Origin: an uncultured Flavobacteriaceae bacterium
Lineage (GTDB): Bacteria > Bacteroidota > Bacteroidia > Flavobacteriales > Flavobacteriaceae
DNA: 64,000 nucleotides
Direction of reading: 5' to 3'
NCBI GenBank assembly: GCA_937773465.1
Contig: CALJVK010000013.1
Span: 1-64,000 of the forward strand
The position numbers and the translations under genes are program-made. Shown here one piece after another: positions 37,720 to 49,156 of the stretch (the stretch's first letter is position 1; every line of letters begins with the position of its first letter). The notes beneath the pieces were generated by a model. That model worked only from the letters and a program-made list of their open reading frames with translations, was not told the DNA's origin and did not search any database.

Positions 37720-39066
37720 TTAGTAAACAAATTTTTCACTTTCTTTAATCAAGGGGTCTCCCGAAGGCTCTAAAGGAGCTTTAGCTAGACTATTAAATAC
37801 CACATAAATAAATAATCCAGCAAAGAAAGAAATGCCTGATATTTCAGGAATTCCAAAATACCACTGATCTCCTACTGTGGCTGGCATAATCATGTTATAA
37901 ACGTCAATGTAATGTCCAATCAAAATTATTATTCCTGTCATTACGATAAACCAATTAACTCTTTTGTAATCACTATTCATCAACAATAATAAAGGGAAAA
38001 TGAAATTTAAAACTATCATTCCAAAGAAAGGAAGATTATAATCTTCTATTCTTGTTATAAAGTAAGTAACTTCTTCAGGAATATTTGCAAACCAGATTAG
38101 CATAAATTGAGAAAACCATAAGTAAGTCCAAAAGACGCTAACACCAAACATGAATTTTCCTAAATCATGAATATGATTGTGATTTACCTTTTCTAAATAA
38201 CCTTTTGATTTTAAATAAATCGTAATCAATGCAATAGTAGTAATACCAGAAACAAACATACTTGCAAATACGTACCATCCGAATAATGTACTAAACCAAT
38301 GAGGATCAACTGACATTATCCAATCCCATGACATCATAGATTCTGTAACTATAAAAAATGCTAAAAACCCAGCAGACCACTTGAAGTTTTTTGTATGGTT
38401 AGAAATATCTGAAGAATTGTCTTGAGCTAAAGAATATTTTCTAGAAATATATCTATAGAAATTCCACCCTGCAATATAAAAAACAGCTCTAGCAATTAAA
38501 AAGGGTGAATTTAAATACCCTACTTTTCCTTGAATTATCTTATCATGAGCAACAACTTCAGGATCCATCCAAACAAAAAGATGATTCAAGTGTAGTGAAG
38601 ATAGAATCAATATTAATAATATGATTAATGTACCAGGAAGCAAATAAGCTGTGATTCCTTCCATCACTCTAAACAACAAAGGAGACCAACCTGCTTGTGA
38701 AGCTCTTTGAATTGCATAAAAAGCCAAAGTACCTAATGATAAAAACATAAAAAATAATGCGGCTACATATAAAGCAGACCATGGACGATTTTGTAAATAA
38801 TGCAGTAGGTGTTCATCATGAGATGATGAATGAGCAACCTCTTCATTATGAGTGTCTGATGAACCATGTAAATCCTCGGGTGCATGTGTTTCTTCAGAAA
38901 TGTGGGATTCAACTTTTTGATGGTCATCAGAATGTGAATCTGCAACCATTTCTTTGGCCTGTTCAATAGTTTTAGGAGCAGAATAAAAACTAAAACCTAA
39001 ACCAAGGACACCTATTACCATTAAGGTAAGTGAAAAGATTTTTATATTTTTAGAAACCTTGTACAT
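37720..39066 (-). CDS. actF: Alternative complex III subunit F (quinone-binding membrane subunit)
   Basis: 448 residues with about ten membrane helices (FLSLGTLAFYAIQRASQ, ITAYLLPGTLIILLILILSS, FSQFMLIWFANIPEEVTYF). ActF is NrfD-related and shares quinol handling with ActC in the membrane. Between the first and second helices is a striking His/Glu/Asp-rich loop of about 55 residues (for example HSDDHQKVESHISEETH and THNEEVAHSSSHDEHLLH), possibly metal-binding. Four bases downstream of actE. Confidence 0.88.
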   Translation of the reverse strand: MYKVSKNIKIFSLTLMVIGVLGLGFSFYSAPKTIEQAKEMVADSHSDDHQKVESHISEETHAPEDLHGSSDTHNEEVAHSSSHDEHLLHYLQNRPWSALYVAALFFMFLSLGTLAFYAIQRASQAGWSPLLFRVMEGITAYLLPGTLIILLILILSSLHLNHLFVWMDPEVVAHDKIIQGKVGYLNSPFLIARAVFYIAGWNFYRYISRKYSLAQDNSSDISNHTKNFKWSAGFLAFFIVTESMMSWDWIMSVDPHWFSTLFGWYVFASMFVSGITTIALITIYLKSKGYLEKVNHNHIHDLGKFMFGVSVFWTYLWFSQFMLIWFANIPEEVTYFITRIEDYNLPFFGMIVLNFIFPLLLLMNSDYKRVNWFIVMTGIIILIGHYIDVYNMIMPATVGDQWYFGIPEISGISFFAGLFIYVVFNSLAKAPLEPSGDPLIKESEKFVY

Positions 39067-39070
39067 TAAT

Positions 39071-39622
39071 TTATTTTATTAATTTTTCTCTTAAACTTAT
39101 TACATACTGCGAAATCTGCCATCTTTCTTTGGCATTAACTTGACTAGCATGAGAACCCATAAGGTTTTTACCATACATTAAAACATGGTAAATACTTCCC
39201 TCGCTAATATCTCTGTCAGCATAACTTGGAATACCTAAAAACTTTTCATTTTTCATTAATATTCCTTGACCATCTCCTTTTGAACCATGACAAACTGCAC
39301 AATAAATATTATACAACTCTTTACCTTTTGAAATATTTTCATCATTCATTTCTATAGGAGATAACAAATTATTTTTTGCTAATTCATAACCTTCATTCGT
39401 GTCTGAATATTCATAAGGAACCCAACCTCTTGGAATAGTTCCTTCAACAGGAATTTGAGCTTCAATTCCATTAGCAAAAGCATCTGATTCTTCATAAGTA
39501 CTGTAACCTACAGACTCATACATATTAGGAAAAAACTGATAGTTTGGTTTTGATTTATCAAAACATGACACAGTCAAAACACTAAACAATATCATCACGC
39601 TAAAAAAAGTATATTTTTTCAT
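39071..39622 (-). CDS. actE: Alternative complex III subunit E, monoheme c-type cytochrome lipoprotein
   Basis: 183 residues. Lipoprotein-type signal MKKYTFFSVMILFSVLTVSC. One CxxCH heme motif in YCAVCHGSKGDGQGIL with a Met ligand candidate in GKNLMGSHASQV. The N-terminal FFPNMYESVGYSTYEE region is typical of ActE. It passes electrons from the complex to the oxidase or soluble cytochrome c in the periplasm. Overlaps actD by one base and precedes actF by four. Confidence 0.9.
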   Translation of the reverse strand: MKKYTFFSVMILFSVLTVSCFDKSKPNYQFFPNMYESVGYSTYEESDAFANGIEAQIPVEGTIPRGWVPYEYSDTNEGYELAKNNLLSPIEMNDENISKGKELYNIYCAVCHGSKGDGQGILMKNEKFLGIPSYADRDISEGSIYHVLMYGKNLMGSHASQVNAKERWQISQYVISLREKLIK

Positions 39623-40155
39623 TAGTTAGATTCTGTATTATCAATTATTTTAACTTCAAACACATCGGTTTTTTTAACTGCAGCTTTTAAAGCCTTTCCA
39701 TCACCATTAAATTTAATCTCAATTAAAAATTTGTCATCTGTCGTGGCAGGCATTGGGTTTTCAGCTTCTTTAAAAGGCCATAATTTACTTCTTAAATAAA
39801 AAGTTATAACCATTAAATGGGCAGCAAAAAACACTGTAAGTTCAAACATAATTGGCACAAAAGAAGGCAAGTTTTCAATAAATGAAAAACTTGGTTTTCC
39901 TCCAATATTTTGAGGCCAATCGACTATCATAATATAGTTCATCATGAAGATTGCAAAACAAAATCCAATACATCCATAAATAAAAGATAAAATAGCTAAT
40001 CTAGTTGGCTTTAAACCTAGAGCTTTATCTAGTCCATGAACTGGAAAAGGAGTGTAAACCTCATCAATTGAAAAGTTTGATGATATCAAATCTTTGACAG
40101 CATCCATTAACTTATCATCATCATCGTATACGGCATGTAAAATTTTATCAGCCAT
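39622..40155 (-). CDS. actD: Alternative complex III subunit D (DUF3341)
   Basis: 177 residues with two membrane helices (LAILSFIYGCIGFCFAIFMM; IMFELTVFFAAHLMVITFYL). The N-terminal cytosolic part (ILHAVYDDDDKLMDAVKDLI, VYTPFPVHGLDKALGL) is the conserved DUF3341 sequence of ActD. It anchors the NrfD-like subunits. Overlaps both neighbours by one base. Confidence 0.9.
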   Translation of the reverse strand: MADKILHAVYDDDDKLMDAVKDLISSNFSIDEVYTPFPVHGLDKALGLKPTRLAILSFIYGCIGFCFAIFMMNYIMIVDWPQNIGGKPSFSFIENLPSFVPIMFELTVFFAAHLMVITFYLRSKLWPFKEAENPMPATTDDKFLIEIKFNGDGKALKAAVKKTDVFEVKIIDNTESN

Positions 40156-41540
40156 TATTTTTTGTCTCTATTTTTTTTATAATTATCACCTGAAGTTTTT
40201 AATATTGTCTTCACTTCAGCTTGAGCAATCACAGGAAAGGTTCTTGAGTATAATAAAAATAACACAAAAAAGAAACCTATGGTTCCTACAAATATTCCCA
40301 CATCTACAAACGTTGGAGAAAACATCGTCCAAGAGGATGGTAAGTAATCTCTATGTAGAGAAGTAACAATAATAACAAATCTCTCAAACCACATCCCAAT
40401 ATTTACAACGATAGAGATGAAAAATGAAAAAAGAATACTAGTTCTTAATTTCTTTATCCACATCAATTGTGGCGAAAAGACATTACACGTCATCATAGCC
40501 CAATAAGCCCACCAATATGGTCCTGTTGCTCTATTTAAAAAAGCATATTGTTCGTATTCAACACCAGAATACCAAGCAATAAAAAGTTCAGTAATATAAG
40601 CTGTTCCTACAATAGATCCGGTAATCATAATTACTATATTCATCAGTTCTATATGTTGAACCGTAATATAATTCTCTAAATTTGAAACCTTTCTCATAAT
40701 AATTAGCAATGTATTAACCATCGCAAATCCAGAAAAAATTGCTCCAGCAACAAAATAAGGAGGAAATATAGTTGTATGCCAACCAGGGATTACGGATGTA
40801 GCAAAATCAAAAGATACAATTGTGTGAACAGATAAAACTAAAGGAGTTGCTAAACCAGCTAATACCAATGAAACTTCCTCAAACCTTTGCCAATCTTTTG
40901 CTCTTCCAGTCCATCCAAAACTTACTAAACTATATATTTTTTTTGAAAAGGTTTTACAGCTCTGTCTCTTATCATGGCAAAGTCAGGTAATAATCCAGTC
41001 CACCAAAACACTAAAGAAACAGATAAATATGTAGATATTGCAAAAACATCCCATAAGTAATGGAGAGTTAAAGTTAACCCATAAAGATCCATATGCATTT
41101 GGAATTGGCAATACCCAATAAGCTAACCACGGACGACCCATGTGAATTATAGGAAATAAGCCTGCTTGAATAACTGAAAATATTGTCATTGCTTCGGCAG
41201 ATCTATTGATTGCCATTCTCCATTTTTGTCTAAATAATAAAAGTACTGCTGAAATAAGAGTTCCTGCGTGACCTATACCAATCCACCAAACAAAATTTGT
41301 AATATCCCAAGCCCATCCTACAGTTTTATTTAATCCCCAAACACCTATTCCTGTTGAAATAGTGTAAATCATACACCCAAGTCCCCACAAAAAAGCAGCT
41401 AATGCAATAGAAAATACTATCCACCATTGTTTGTTAGCTTTACCTTCAATAGCAGCAGCAATATCATTTGAAACATCATGATATGACTTGTTGCCAGTTA
41501 CTAAAGGTTTTCTAATGGGCGCTTCGTAATGAGATGACAT
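40155..41540 (-). CDS. actC: Alternative complex III subunit C, NrfD-like (frameshifted)
   Basis: Membrane quinol-oxidising subunit, about 460 residues. Start ATG 41540 ([20 protein letters not shown]). Helices include [40 protein letters not shown] and, after the break, [20 protein letters not shown]. The frame breaks between about 40,920 and 40,990: the first part ends after [17 protein letters not shown], the second resumes [16 protein letters not shown] and continues to 40,155. Conserved [10 protein letters not shown] and [14 protein letters not shown] segments lie on either side, so it is one gene with a probable sequence error. Confidence 0.9.
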
Positions 41541-41554
41541 ATATATTTATCTTT

Positions 41555-44500
41555 TTACGTATTTCTAATTTTAACTTGATACACAACATTTGGTTTTGTA
41601 CCTACACTTTCTAAGAGATGATACATTCTATCATCTTCTTTTAATTCTAACACCTTCCTATCTTCATCATTAATATCTCCAAAAACAATTGCGCCAGTCT
41701 CACATGCTGACGAACACGCAGTTTGAAATTCACCATCCTTAATTTCTCTTCCTTCAAGCTTTGCGTCTAATATAGTTTTTTGTGTTTTTTGAATACACAT
41801 TGAGCATTTTTCCATAACTCCTCTTGATCTAACAACAACATCAGGATTTAAAACCATTTTTCCTAAATCATCGTTCATGTTGAAATCAAACTCATTATTA
41901 TTATTATACAAGAACCAGTTAAACCTTCTTACTTTATAAGGACAGTTATTTGCACAATATCTTGTTCCTATACATCTATTGTAAGCCATATGGTTTTGAC
42001 CTTGTCTTCCATGAGAAGTTGCAGCAACTGGACAAACTGTTTCACATGGTGCGTGATTACAGTGTTGACACATAACAGGCTGAAAAGCAACTTGAGGATT
42101 TTCAGATGGATTTTCCATTTCACCAAAAACTGATAGAGAATCACTTAAACCACTAATATTATCTTTTGTAGTGTTATCACCAGAGAATGTTTCAGCTGAA
42201 GAATAATATCTATCAATTCTTAACCAATGCATGTCTCTTGATTTTCTGACTTCTGTTTTACCAACAACCGGAACATTGTTCTCAGCATGACATGAAATTA
42301 CACATGCTCCACATCCAGTACATCCATTTAAGTCAATTGATAAATTAAAATGATGTCCAACTGATCTATCAAATTCATCCCAAATATCGACATCAGGAGA
42401 TGTTACAAGTGTCTCAACATGATTTAAAGAAACGCTAGGAACATAATTCCATTCAGAAGATTTTTTTGTATTAAAAATTTCAAGAGTAGTTTCTTTAATA
42501 ATATCACCACGTCCCATAAGGGTATTGTGAAGTTGAACACAAGCAAATTCATGTGTTTCGTTTACAGATTCAATAGTAACGTTTTGAACATTTATAAAAT
42601 TATTATAAAGATCATAAGCGTTAACACCTGTTTGTAATTCTTTTTTAACTCCGCTAGTTCTACCGTATCCAAGAGATAAACCGACAGAACCTTCAGCTTG
42701 ACCAGGCTGGATAATAACAGGCACTTTAAGTGACTTGCCACTAACTAGTTATTTTAGCGAAGTTACTATTTAATGCTCCGTTAGAGTCATTAATATTTTT
42801 TAAACCTAAGCTTTGTGCATCAGACTTAGAAACTGTCAAGTAATTATCCCAAGAAACTCTAGTAATTGGATCTGGCATTTCTTGAAGCCAAGGATTGTTA
42901 GCTTGCTGACCATCACCCATTGATGTTTTAGAATACAAAGTCAATTCGAAATCATCAAAAACTGTAGATTTCAAACCATTGACAAACTCATTGATATTTG
43001 GAAAAGTATAAGGTGAGCTTAGTTTTTTTGAGTTAGAATTTTGATAAAAAACTCCGTCATGTAAAGCCTGATTCCAAGATGATCCATTTAAAATGTTTTT
43101 ATTCCAATTTGACTTTAACTCATCGTAGAATGAATTTGAAGATCCTGATCCAGTTCAATAAAACATCTTGAAATTGAGTAGTATCAAATAATGGCTTGAT
43201 AGTTGGCTGTACCAAACTATAATTACCTGATTTAATTTCAACATCACCCCAAGATTCTAAATAATGAGGAGTTGCTGCAACCCATTTTGAAAGTTTGGCA
43301 GTTTCAGTATTATTCATTGAGAAAGAAACTGATAAATCAAGAGACTTTAATGATTTATTAAATTGTTCACTTTTTGGAAAAGTATATGATGGATTTACTC
43401 CTACCATAATCAATCCATCAATTTTATTATTTGAAAGATCGTTAACAAGCCTAGTCACCTTTTTATCATCGCCTAAACTAGTATAATTAAGCTTTTTGAA
43501 CATTTATTACACTACTTTTTATTAAATGATTAATTTTTAATGCTAATAAGTTGAGCACCAACATCATCTAATACCAGTGATAAAAACTCCTTTTCCGTTA
43601 GATTTTAGTAAACTCATTTGAGATAGATTTTAATTTTTTCATCAAGATCGATATCTACTGAAACTTCACTATTTTCTCCTGAAATATAATCGTAAATTCT
43701 TAAGTAAAGCCTTATTTTGTAATGAAGGTTTTAAAGGAATTCTGTTGTCAGCATTAGCGCCAGAAAGGGACATATTAGCCTCAAGCTGAAAATGCTTAGA
43801 CATTTTTCCATTTTTAGGAACTCTTGTTTTAGCATAACCTTTGCGAAAATCCTCCACCTTGCCAATCACCTAAGAAAATCTGCAGAAAGAGAAACTATAA
43901 CATCTGCATTTGCAAAATTATAAGTTGGCAAAGCTCTAACGCCATAACTAATTTCAAAAGCATCTAATGCTTGAGAGTTAGAAATAGCATCATAAACTAC
44001 ATGTTCAATATTAGAAAACTTTTTTAAAAACTTTTTAATTATTAATTCAGTTAGAAGGGCTAGCAAAAGTTTGTGTCAATAACACAACTCTTTTATTTAA
44101 TTCCTTCATTGAATCAAGCTGAGCTTTCACATTATCATTAAACTGGTCCCAACTGAAACATCTTGGTCATCAATGGTAGGACCTTGAATCCTTGAGCTAT
44201 CATACATCGAGAGAACAGACGCCTGGACCCTTGCATTAGGAGAGTTGTCCTTTAGATTTAGAATTATTTATTTCAATTTTGATAGGTCTTCCTTCCCTAG
44301 TTTTAACTAAAACATTAGCAAAGTCAAATCCATCAGAAATAGAAGTAGCATAAAAATTAGAAATACCAGGTCTAATTTGCTCGGGCTGAACAACATAAGG
44401 AATAGATTTATTAACTGGACCTTCGCAACTAGCTAATGTTGCAGCTGCAGTGCTAAATCCTACATATTTTAAAAAATCTCTTCGACTAGCATTAGAATTT

Positions 44501-44638
44501 TCTAAACTATTTATCGTCCTGTAATAAATCGCCAACAGGAAGATCTTCAACAAATTCATTATTTGCAAGTCTGTCAATTAATTTACTGTCAGAAGACAAT
44601 TCTAATTCACTTTTCCAATATTTTTTATGGTTTCCCAT
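41555..44638 (-). CDS. actB: Alternative complex III subunit B, molybdopterin-like/iron-sulfur protein (many frameshifts)
   Basis: About 1030 residues. Start ATG 44638 (MGNHKKYWKSELELSSDSKL). A Tat-like motif and lipobox occur in NASRRDFLKYVGFSTAAATL and ASCEG. The first two thirds resemble a molybdopterin oxidoreductase without cofactor; the last third has ferredoxin-like clusters: NGCTGCGACVISCHAENNVP, MCQHCNHAPCETVCPVAATS, RCIGTRYCANNCPYKVRRFN and EKCSMCIQKTQKTI. Frames must change near 44,520, 44,235, 44,066, 43,868, 43,600, 43,120, 42,975 and 42,735. Each fragment is recognisable, both flanking act genes are needed with it, and the 41,555-42,724 part is clean, so I favour sequence errors. 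It lies 18 bases after actA. Confidence 0.85.
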
Positions 44639-44656
44639 TTTACAATATATACTTTT

Positions 44657-45928
44657 TTAATAATGACATTTACCACATTCTAAACCACCCATTTGAGCAA
44701 TAGATAATTCCTCAACTCCATATTTTTTTGACAACTCTTCGTGTATTTTTGTATAATACTCATTGTCTTTAACTTTTATATTTGAATCTCGATGGCAATT
44801 AATACACCATCCCATTGTTAAAGGAGAATATTGATATAATATTTCCATTTCTTCAACCGGACCATGACATTTTTGACAATCAATTCCAGCAACAGAAACG
44901 TGTTGAGCATGATTAAAATATACGAAATCAGGCAAATTATGTATTCTTACCCATTTAACAGGTTCGGTGTCTCCAGTGTAGGATTGAGTTTCTTCGTCCC
45001 AACCAACAGCTTTATATAATTTTTTGATTTCATTAGTGTAAAAATCTTTAGTGTATCCTTTTTCAAGATCTTCTTCACCATTGTAATCAGCTATATTTTC
45101 ATGACAGTTCATACATACATTCAGTGAAGGTATTCCTGAGTGTTTAGAAATTCTAGCAGATGAATGGCAATATTGACATTCAATCTGATTTTCACCAGCA
45201 TGAATTTTGTGTGAGTAATGTATTGGTTGAATAGGCATATATCCCTGGTCAACACCAATTTGCATCATATATCCGTAAGCAAAATAAGCGCTAGATAATA
45301 ACAATAGTATAACAGAAACAAATATTAAGAACTGATTTTTAATAAATGCTTGCCAAACAGAAAACTTAGATTCTTCTTCCTCCTTAAAATCAATTCCATT
45401 TTTTTCTGCAATACTTCTAAGTGTCTTAGTTACCAAAAACAACATAGTGATTAAAACCAATAAAACTATTGTAAGTAGAGCTAAAACAATATCATTTGTT
45501 AATGAGGAATCGTTACTAGAACTTATGGCTTCAGCTCCTGTGTTTGCGGCAACCACAGGTTCAGGAACGTAATCAGTATATGCTAAAATATTATCAATAT
45601 CCTCATTAGAAAGTTGAGGAAAAGCATTCATAGCTACTTTATTGTATTCTTCATAAATGGCAACAGCTTGATCGTCTCCAGACTTAATTAAAGCTGCACT
45701 ATTTTTAATCCATGAGTAAAGCCATTCTTTTTCATATTTAGCAGAAACGCCTTTTAAAGCAGGGCCAACTAAATTTCTGTTTAGCTTGTGACATGATGCG
45801 CAATTAGCATTGAAAAGAGACTTTCCTTTTGCAATGTCAATTTCTTGAGCAGAAATATTTATTGAAAAAGAAAAAAGAAAAAGAACAGTTAATGCCTGTG
45901 AAACAGATACTTGTCTAAAGAGTTTCAA
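44657..45928 (-). CDS. actA: Alternative complex III subunit A fused to a monoheme cytochrome c domain
   Basis: Six CxxCH heme sites: CASCH in an N-terminal cytochrome c domain (LFNANCASCHKLNRNLVGPA), then CQYCH, CMNCH, CQKCH, CINCH and CGKCH in the pentaheme ActA part. Two membrane segments lie between (DIVLALLTIVLLVLITMLFL; FLIFVSVILLLLSSAYFAYG). The start I choose is TTG 45928, giving the signal peptide (L/M)KLFRQVSVSQALTVLFLFSF...ISAQ; a longer reading from TTG 45997 would start inside the -7 promoter element. The protein collects electrons in the periplasm for the oxidase. First gene of the act-cox operon. Confidence 0.9.
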   Translation of the reverse strand: MKLFRQVSVSQALTVLFLFSFSINISAQEIDIAKGKSLFNANCASCHKLNRNLVGPALKGVSAKYEKEWLYSWIKNSAALIKSGDDQAVAIYEEYNKVAMNAFPQLSNEDIDNILAYTDYVPEPVVAANTGAEAISSSNDSSLTNDIVLALLTIVLLVLITMLFLVTKTLRSIAEKNGIDFKEEEESKFSVWQAFIKNQFLIFVSVILLLLSSAYFAYGYMMQIGVDQGYMPIQPIHYSHKIHAGENQIECQYCHSSARISKHSGIPSLNVCMNCHENIADYNGEEDLEKGYTKDFYTNEIKKLYKAVGWDEETQSYTGDTEPVKWVRIHNLPDFVYFNHAQHVSVAGIDCQKCHGPVEEMEILYQYSPLTMGWCINCHRDSNIKVKDNEYYTKIHEELSKKYGVEELSIAQMGGLECGKCHY

Positions 45929-45994
45929 AATAACTTTCAATAAAGATGTTTTTACTACGAACGACAATGTTAAAATTGTATCAAAATTAGAGGG

Positions 45995-46002
45995 CAAAAA
46001 TA
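45995..46002 (-). promoter_or_regulatory. -7 promoter element of the act-cox operon
   Basis: TATTTTTG on the minus strand (46002-45995) matches TAnnTTTG. Expected transcription start near 45,988 leaves a leader of about 60 bases before TTG 45928 and rules out the longer actA reading. No TTTG stands at the 19-base distance. Confidence 0.45.
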
Positions 46003-46116
46003 CAACACAGGAACGATAATAAAAACCTAACTTAAATGTAATTTTTAATTTATAATGATTCTAAATAAACGAAATAAATAAAGGGTTTATTATTAAAAAA
46101 CTATTTGTTAAAAAAC

Positions 46117-46124
46117 TATATTTG
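46117..46124 (+). promoter_or_regulatory. -7 promoter element of the SPOR gene
   Basis: TATATTTG lies two bases before the first ATG (46127) and five before a second in-frame ATG (46130). Transcription would begin about at the second ATG, so the mRNA is probably leaderless and translation may start at 46130. An imperfect 16-base direct repeat (TTAAAAAACTAT..TTGT) covers 46093-46125. Confidence 0.5.
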
Positions 46125-46126
46125 TA

Positions 46127-46498
46127 ATGATGTATAAATCAGTCTTTTCGTTATTGTTATTGACATTAATTTCATTTAAATCATTTTCTCAAAAAGATTC
46201 TATTACAATAAATCAAGACCCTAAACTTTTAAAGGTTTTGGAGCTAAAAAAAATTGTTAACCAAGAAGCTTTCACGTCTGGTCAATATACAATTCAAATT
46301 TTTAGCGGAAATTTTAAGGAATATAAGATATTAATGGATAAGCTAACAGGTGAAGAAAAACACAAAGAAATATTTTACAGTTTTGAAACCCCGTATTACA
46401 AAATAAGAATAGGCAAATATGTGTCTAAAATTTTAGCTATTAAAGAACTGATGAAAATTAAAAAAGAATTTTCTTCAGCATTTATTTTACAGCCTTAA
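46127..46498 (+). CDS. Exported SPOR-domain protein
   Basis: 123 residues. Signal peptide YKSVFSLLLLTLISFKSFSQ followed by a short linker and a C-terminal SPOR domain (SGQYTIQIFSGNFKEYKILM ... YYKIRIGKYVSKILAIKELM), which binds glycan strands lacking stem peptides at the septum. So it probably acts in the periplasm at division sites or in cell-wall remodelling; the partner is unknown. Divergent from actA and convergent with infB, three bases away. Confidence 0.8.
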   Translation: MMYKSVFSLLLLTLISFKSFSQKDSITINQDPKLLKVLELKKIVNQEAFTSGQYTIQIFSGNFKEYKILMDKLTGEEKHKEIFYSFETPYYKIRIGKYVSKILAIKELMKIKKEFSSAFILQP

Positions 46499-46501
46499 TT
46501 T

Positions 46502-49145
46502 CTATTTAAGTTTCTTTTTTATTTCAACTTGAGAATAAGCCTCAATCACATCACCTATTCTAATATCGTTATAGTTTTTGACCTGAAGTCCGCAATCATA
46601 TCCTTTAGCAACTTCTTTAGCATCATCTTTAAATCTTTTTAATGATGATAAGACTCCTGAGCTAATTACAACTCCTTCCCTAATAATTCTTATACTTGAA
46701 TTTCTGAAAATCTTTCCGCTGGTAACCATGCAACCTGCAATAGTACCAACCTTAGATATTTTGAAGGTTTCTCTAATTTCAGCATTACCAGAAATCTCTT
46801 CTTTAAATTTGGGAGCCAACATACCCTCCATAGCATCTTTTAAATCGTTTATTGCATCATAAATAATTGAATAATTTCTAATATCTATTTCTTCTTTATC
46901 TGCAATTTGCCTAGCATTACCAGTTGGTCTTACATTAAATCCTATAATTATTGCATCAGAAGCAGAAGCCAACAGAACGTCAGATTCTGTTATAGCACCC
47001 ACAGCTTTATGAATTATATTTATAAGTATTTCGTCAGTTGATAATTTTTGAAAAGAATCAGTCAATGCTTCAACAGATCCGTCAACATCACCTTTTAAAA
47101 TAATATTTAATTCTTTGAAGTCACCAATAGCAATTCTTCTTCCAATTTCATCAAGAGTAATATGTTTTTGAGTTCTGACAGATTGCTCTCTTACTAGTTG
47201 AGTTCTTTTAACAGCAATTTGTTTTGCTTCCTTTTCATCATCAAATACATTAAACTTATCTCCAGCTTGTGGAGCGCCATCAAGACCTAATATTGATACT
47301 GGAGTTGATGGTCCAGCTTCAATTATCGGGTTACCTCTTTCATCCTGCATTGCCTTAACTTTTCCAGAATGTTGACCAGCCAATAAATAATCTCCAATTT
47401 TTAAAGTACCAGACTGTACTAAGATTGTAGATATATAACCTTTACCCTTATCTAAATATGCTTCAACTACTGAACCGATAGCAGCTTTATTTGGATTTGC
47501 TTTTAATTCTAAGAACTCTGCTTCAAGCAATACTTTTTCAAGTAATTCATCAACTCCTGTTCCTTTAAGAGCAGATACATCATGAGATTGTATTTTTCCA
47601 CCCCATTCTTCAATAAGCAAATTCATTCCTGAAAGCTTTTCTTTAATTTTATCAGGATTTGAATTTGGTCTATCAATTTTATTTATTGCAAAAATAATTG
47701 GGACACCTGCAGCTTGAGCATGACTTATTGCTTCTTTAGTTTGCGGCATTACATCATCATCTGCAGCAATTACTATAATAACCAAATCAGTAATTTGAGT
47801 TCCTCGGGCCCTCATCGCAGTAAATGCTTCGTGACCAGGAGTATCTAAGAATGTTATATTTTGCCCATCTTTCAAAACAACGCTGTAGGCACCTATATGC
47901 TGAGTAATTCCTCCAGATTCACCAGCAATTACATTTTCTTCTCTAATATAATCCAATAAAGAAGTTTTTCCATGATCAACATGCCCCATTACAGTAACAA
48001 TTGGTGCTCTTGGAAGTAAATCCTCAGGACTATCTTCAACCTCTTTAATAGAATCTTCAATATCTGCAGTAACAAACTCAACTTCGTATCCAAATTCATC
48101 AGCAACAATAGTCAGAGTTTCAGCATCAAGCCTTTGATTCATGGTAACCATAATTCCTAAAGACATACATGTAGAAATAATCTCAGTTGAAGTTATTTCC
48201 ATCATAGTAGCAACCTCCCCAACAGTAATAAACTCAGTGACTTTTATAGTCTTTTTTTCAGCTTCATTTTGAGCTAATTCTTCATCAGATTTTAATTTAT
48301 GTGAATCTCTTTTGCCTTTTCTATATTTAGCACCTTTTGAAGATGATCTTCCTTGTAATTTTTCTAAAGTTTCTCTTATTTGCTTTTGAACATCAACTTC
48401 TGATGGCTCACTTGCAACAGGCTTTGATCTTCCTCCGGGTTTATTAAAAGTTCTTTTATTGCTAGAGACAGATGGTTTTACAGGATCTTTAGAAATTCTA
48501 ATTCTCTTTCTTTTAGAAACTGAACTATGTTTTGAAGCAGTAGCCTTAGGTTTATCAAATTTGCCTAAATCAATTTTATCTCCTACAGTTTTTAAACCAC
48601 TTAATTTAGTATACTTAGTTTTAATACTGGAATCATCTTTAACTTCTTCAACTTGGGGTTCAGATTTTATTATTTCGTCTGTTAACGCAGGTATTATAAC
48701 ATTTTTTTCAACTTTAGAATCTGGTTTAGCTTCTAGTTTAGGCTCAGCTACAGAATCAGTTGCAGTGTATAGCCTTAGCTTTAGGTTTAGGCTTATTGAA
48801 CTTGTCTAAATCTATTTTCCCCAAATGAACAGGTTTTTTAATTTCTGCTCTTTCAATGAAGGAATTTCTTTTCTTTTCTTTTTCTTCTAATTCTTTTTCG
48901 AGCTTAATCCTTAGCTCCTCTTTTTCTTTTCTTTTTTCTTCACTTAAATCATGAGATTCAACTTTACTTGATTTATCAGAACTAAATTCATTTAAAAATA
49001 AAGTATACTGATCAGGTGAAATTTTAGTAGTTGGTCTAGCATCAATATCATGCCCATTAGAAGCAAGAAACTCAACTGCTCTATCAAGAGAAATGTTAAA
49101 TTCTCTTAAAATTTTATTTAATCTTTTTAGTTTTAGTTCACCCAT
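46502..49145 (-). CDS. infB: Translation initiation factor IF-2 (frameshift in N-terminal region)
   Basis: GTPase that places initiator tRNA on the ribosome. Start ATG 49145 ([20 protein letters not shown], the IF2 N-terminal fold). A frame change between about 48,767 and 48,776 lies in the low-complexity linker rich in Lys, Glu, Pro and Ser. The G domain follows: [20 protein letters not shown] (G1), [18 protein letters not shown] (G3), [10 protein letters not shown] (G4), then domains II-IV to [20 protein letters not shown]. About 880 residues in all. It ends the rimP-nusA-infB operon, 11 bases after nusA. The gene is essential, so the frameshift should be a sequence error. Confidence 0.93.
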
Positions 49146-49156
49146 AAATAAATTTG

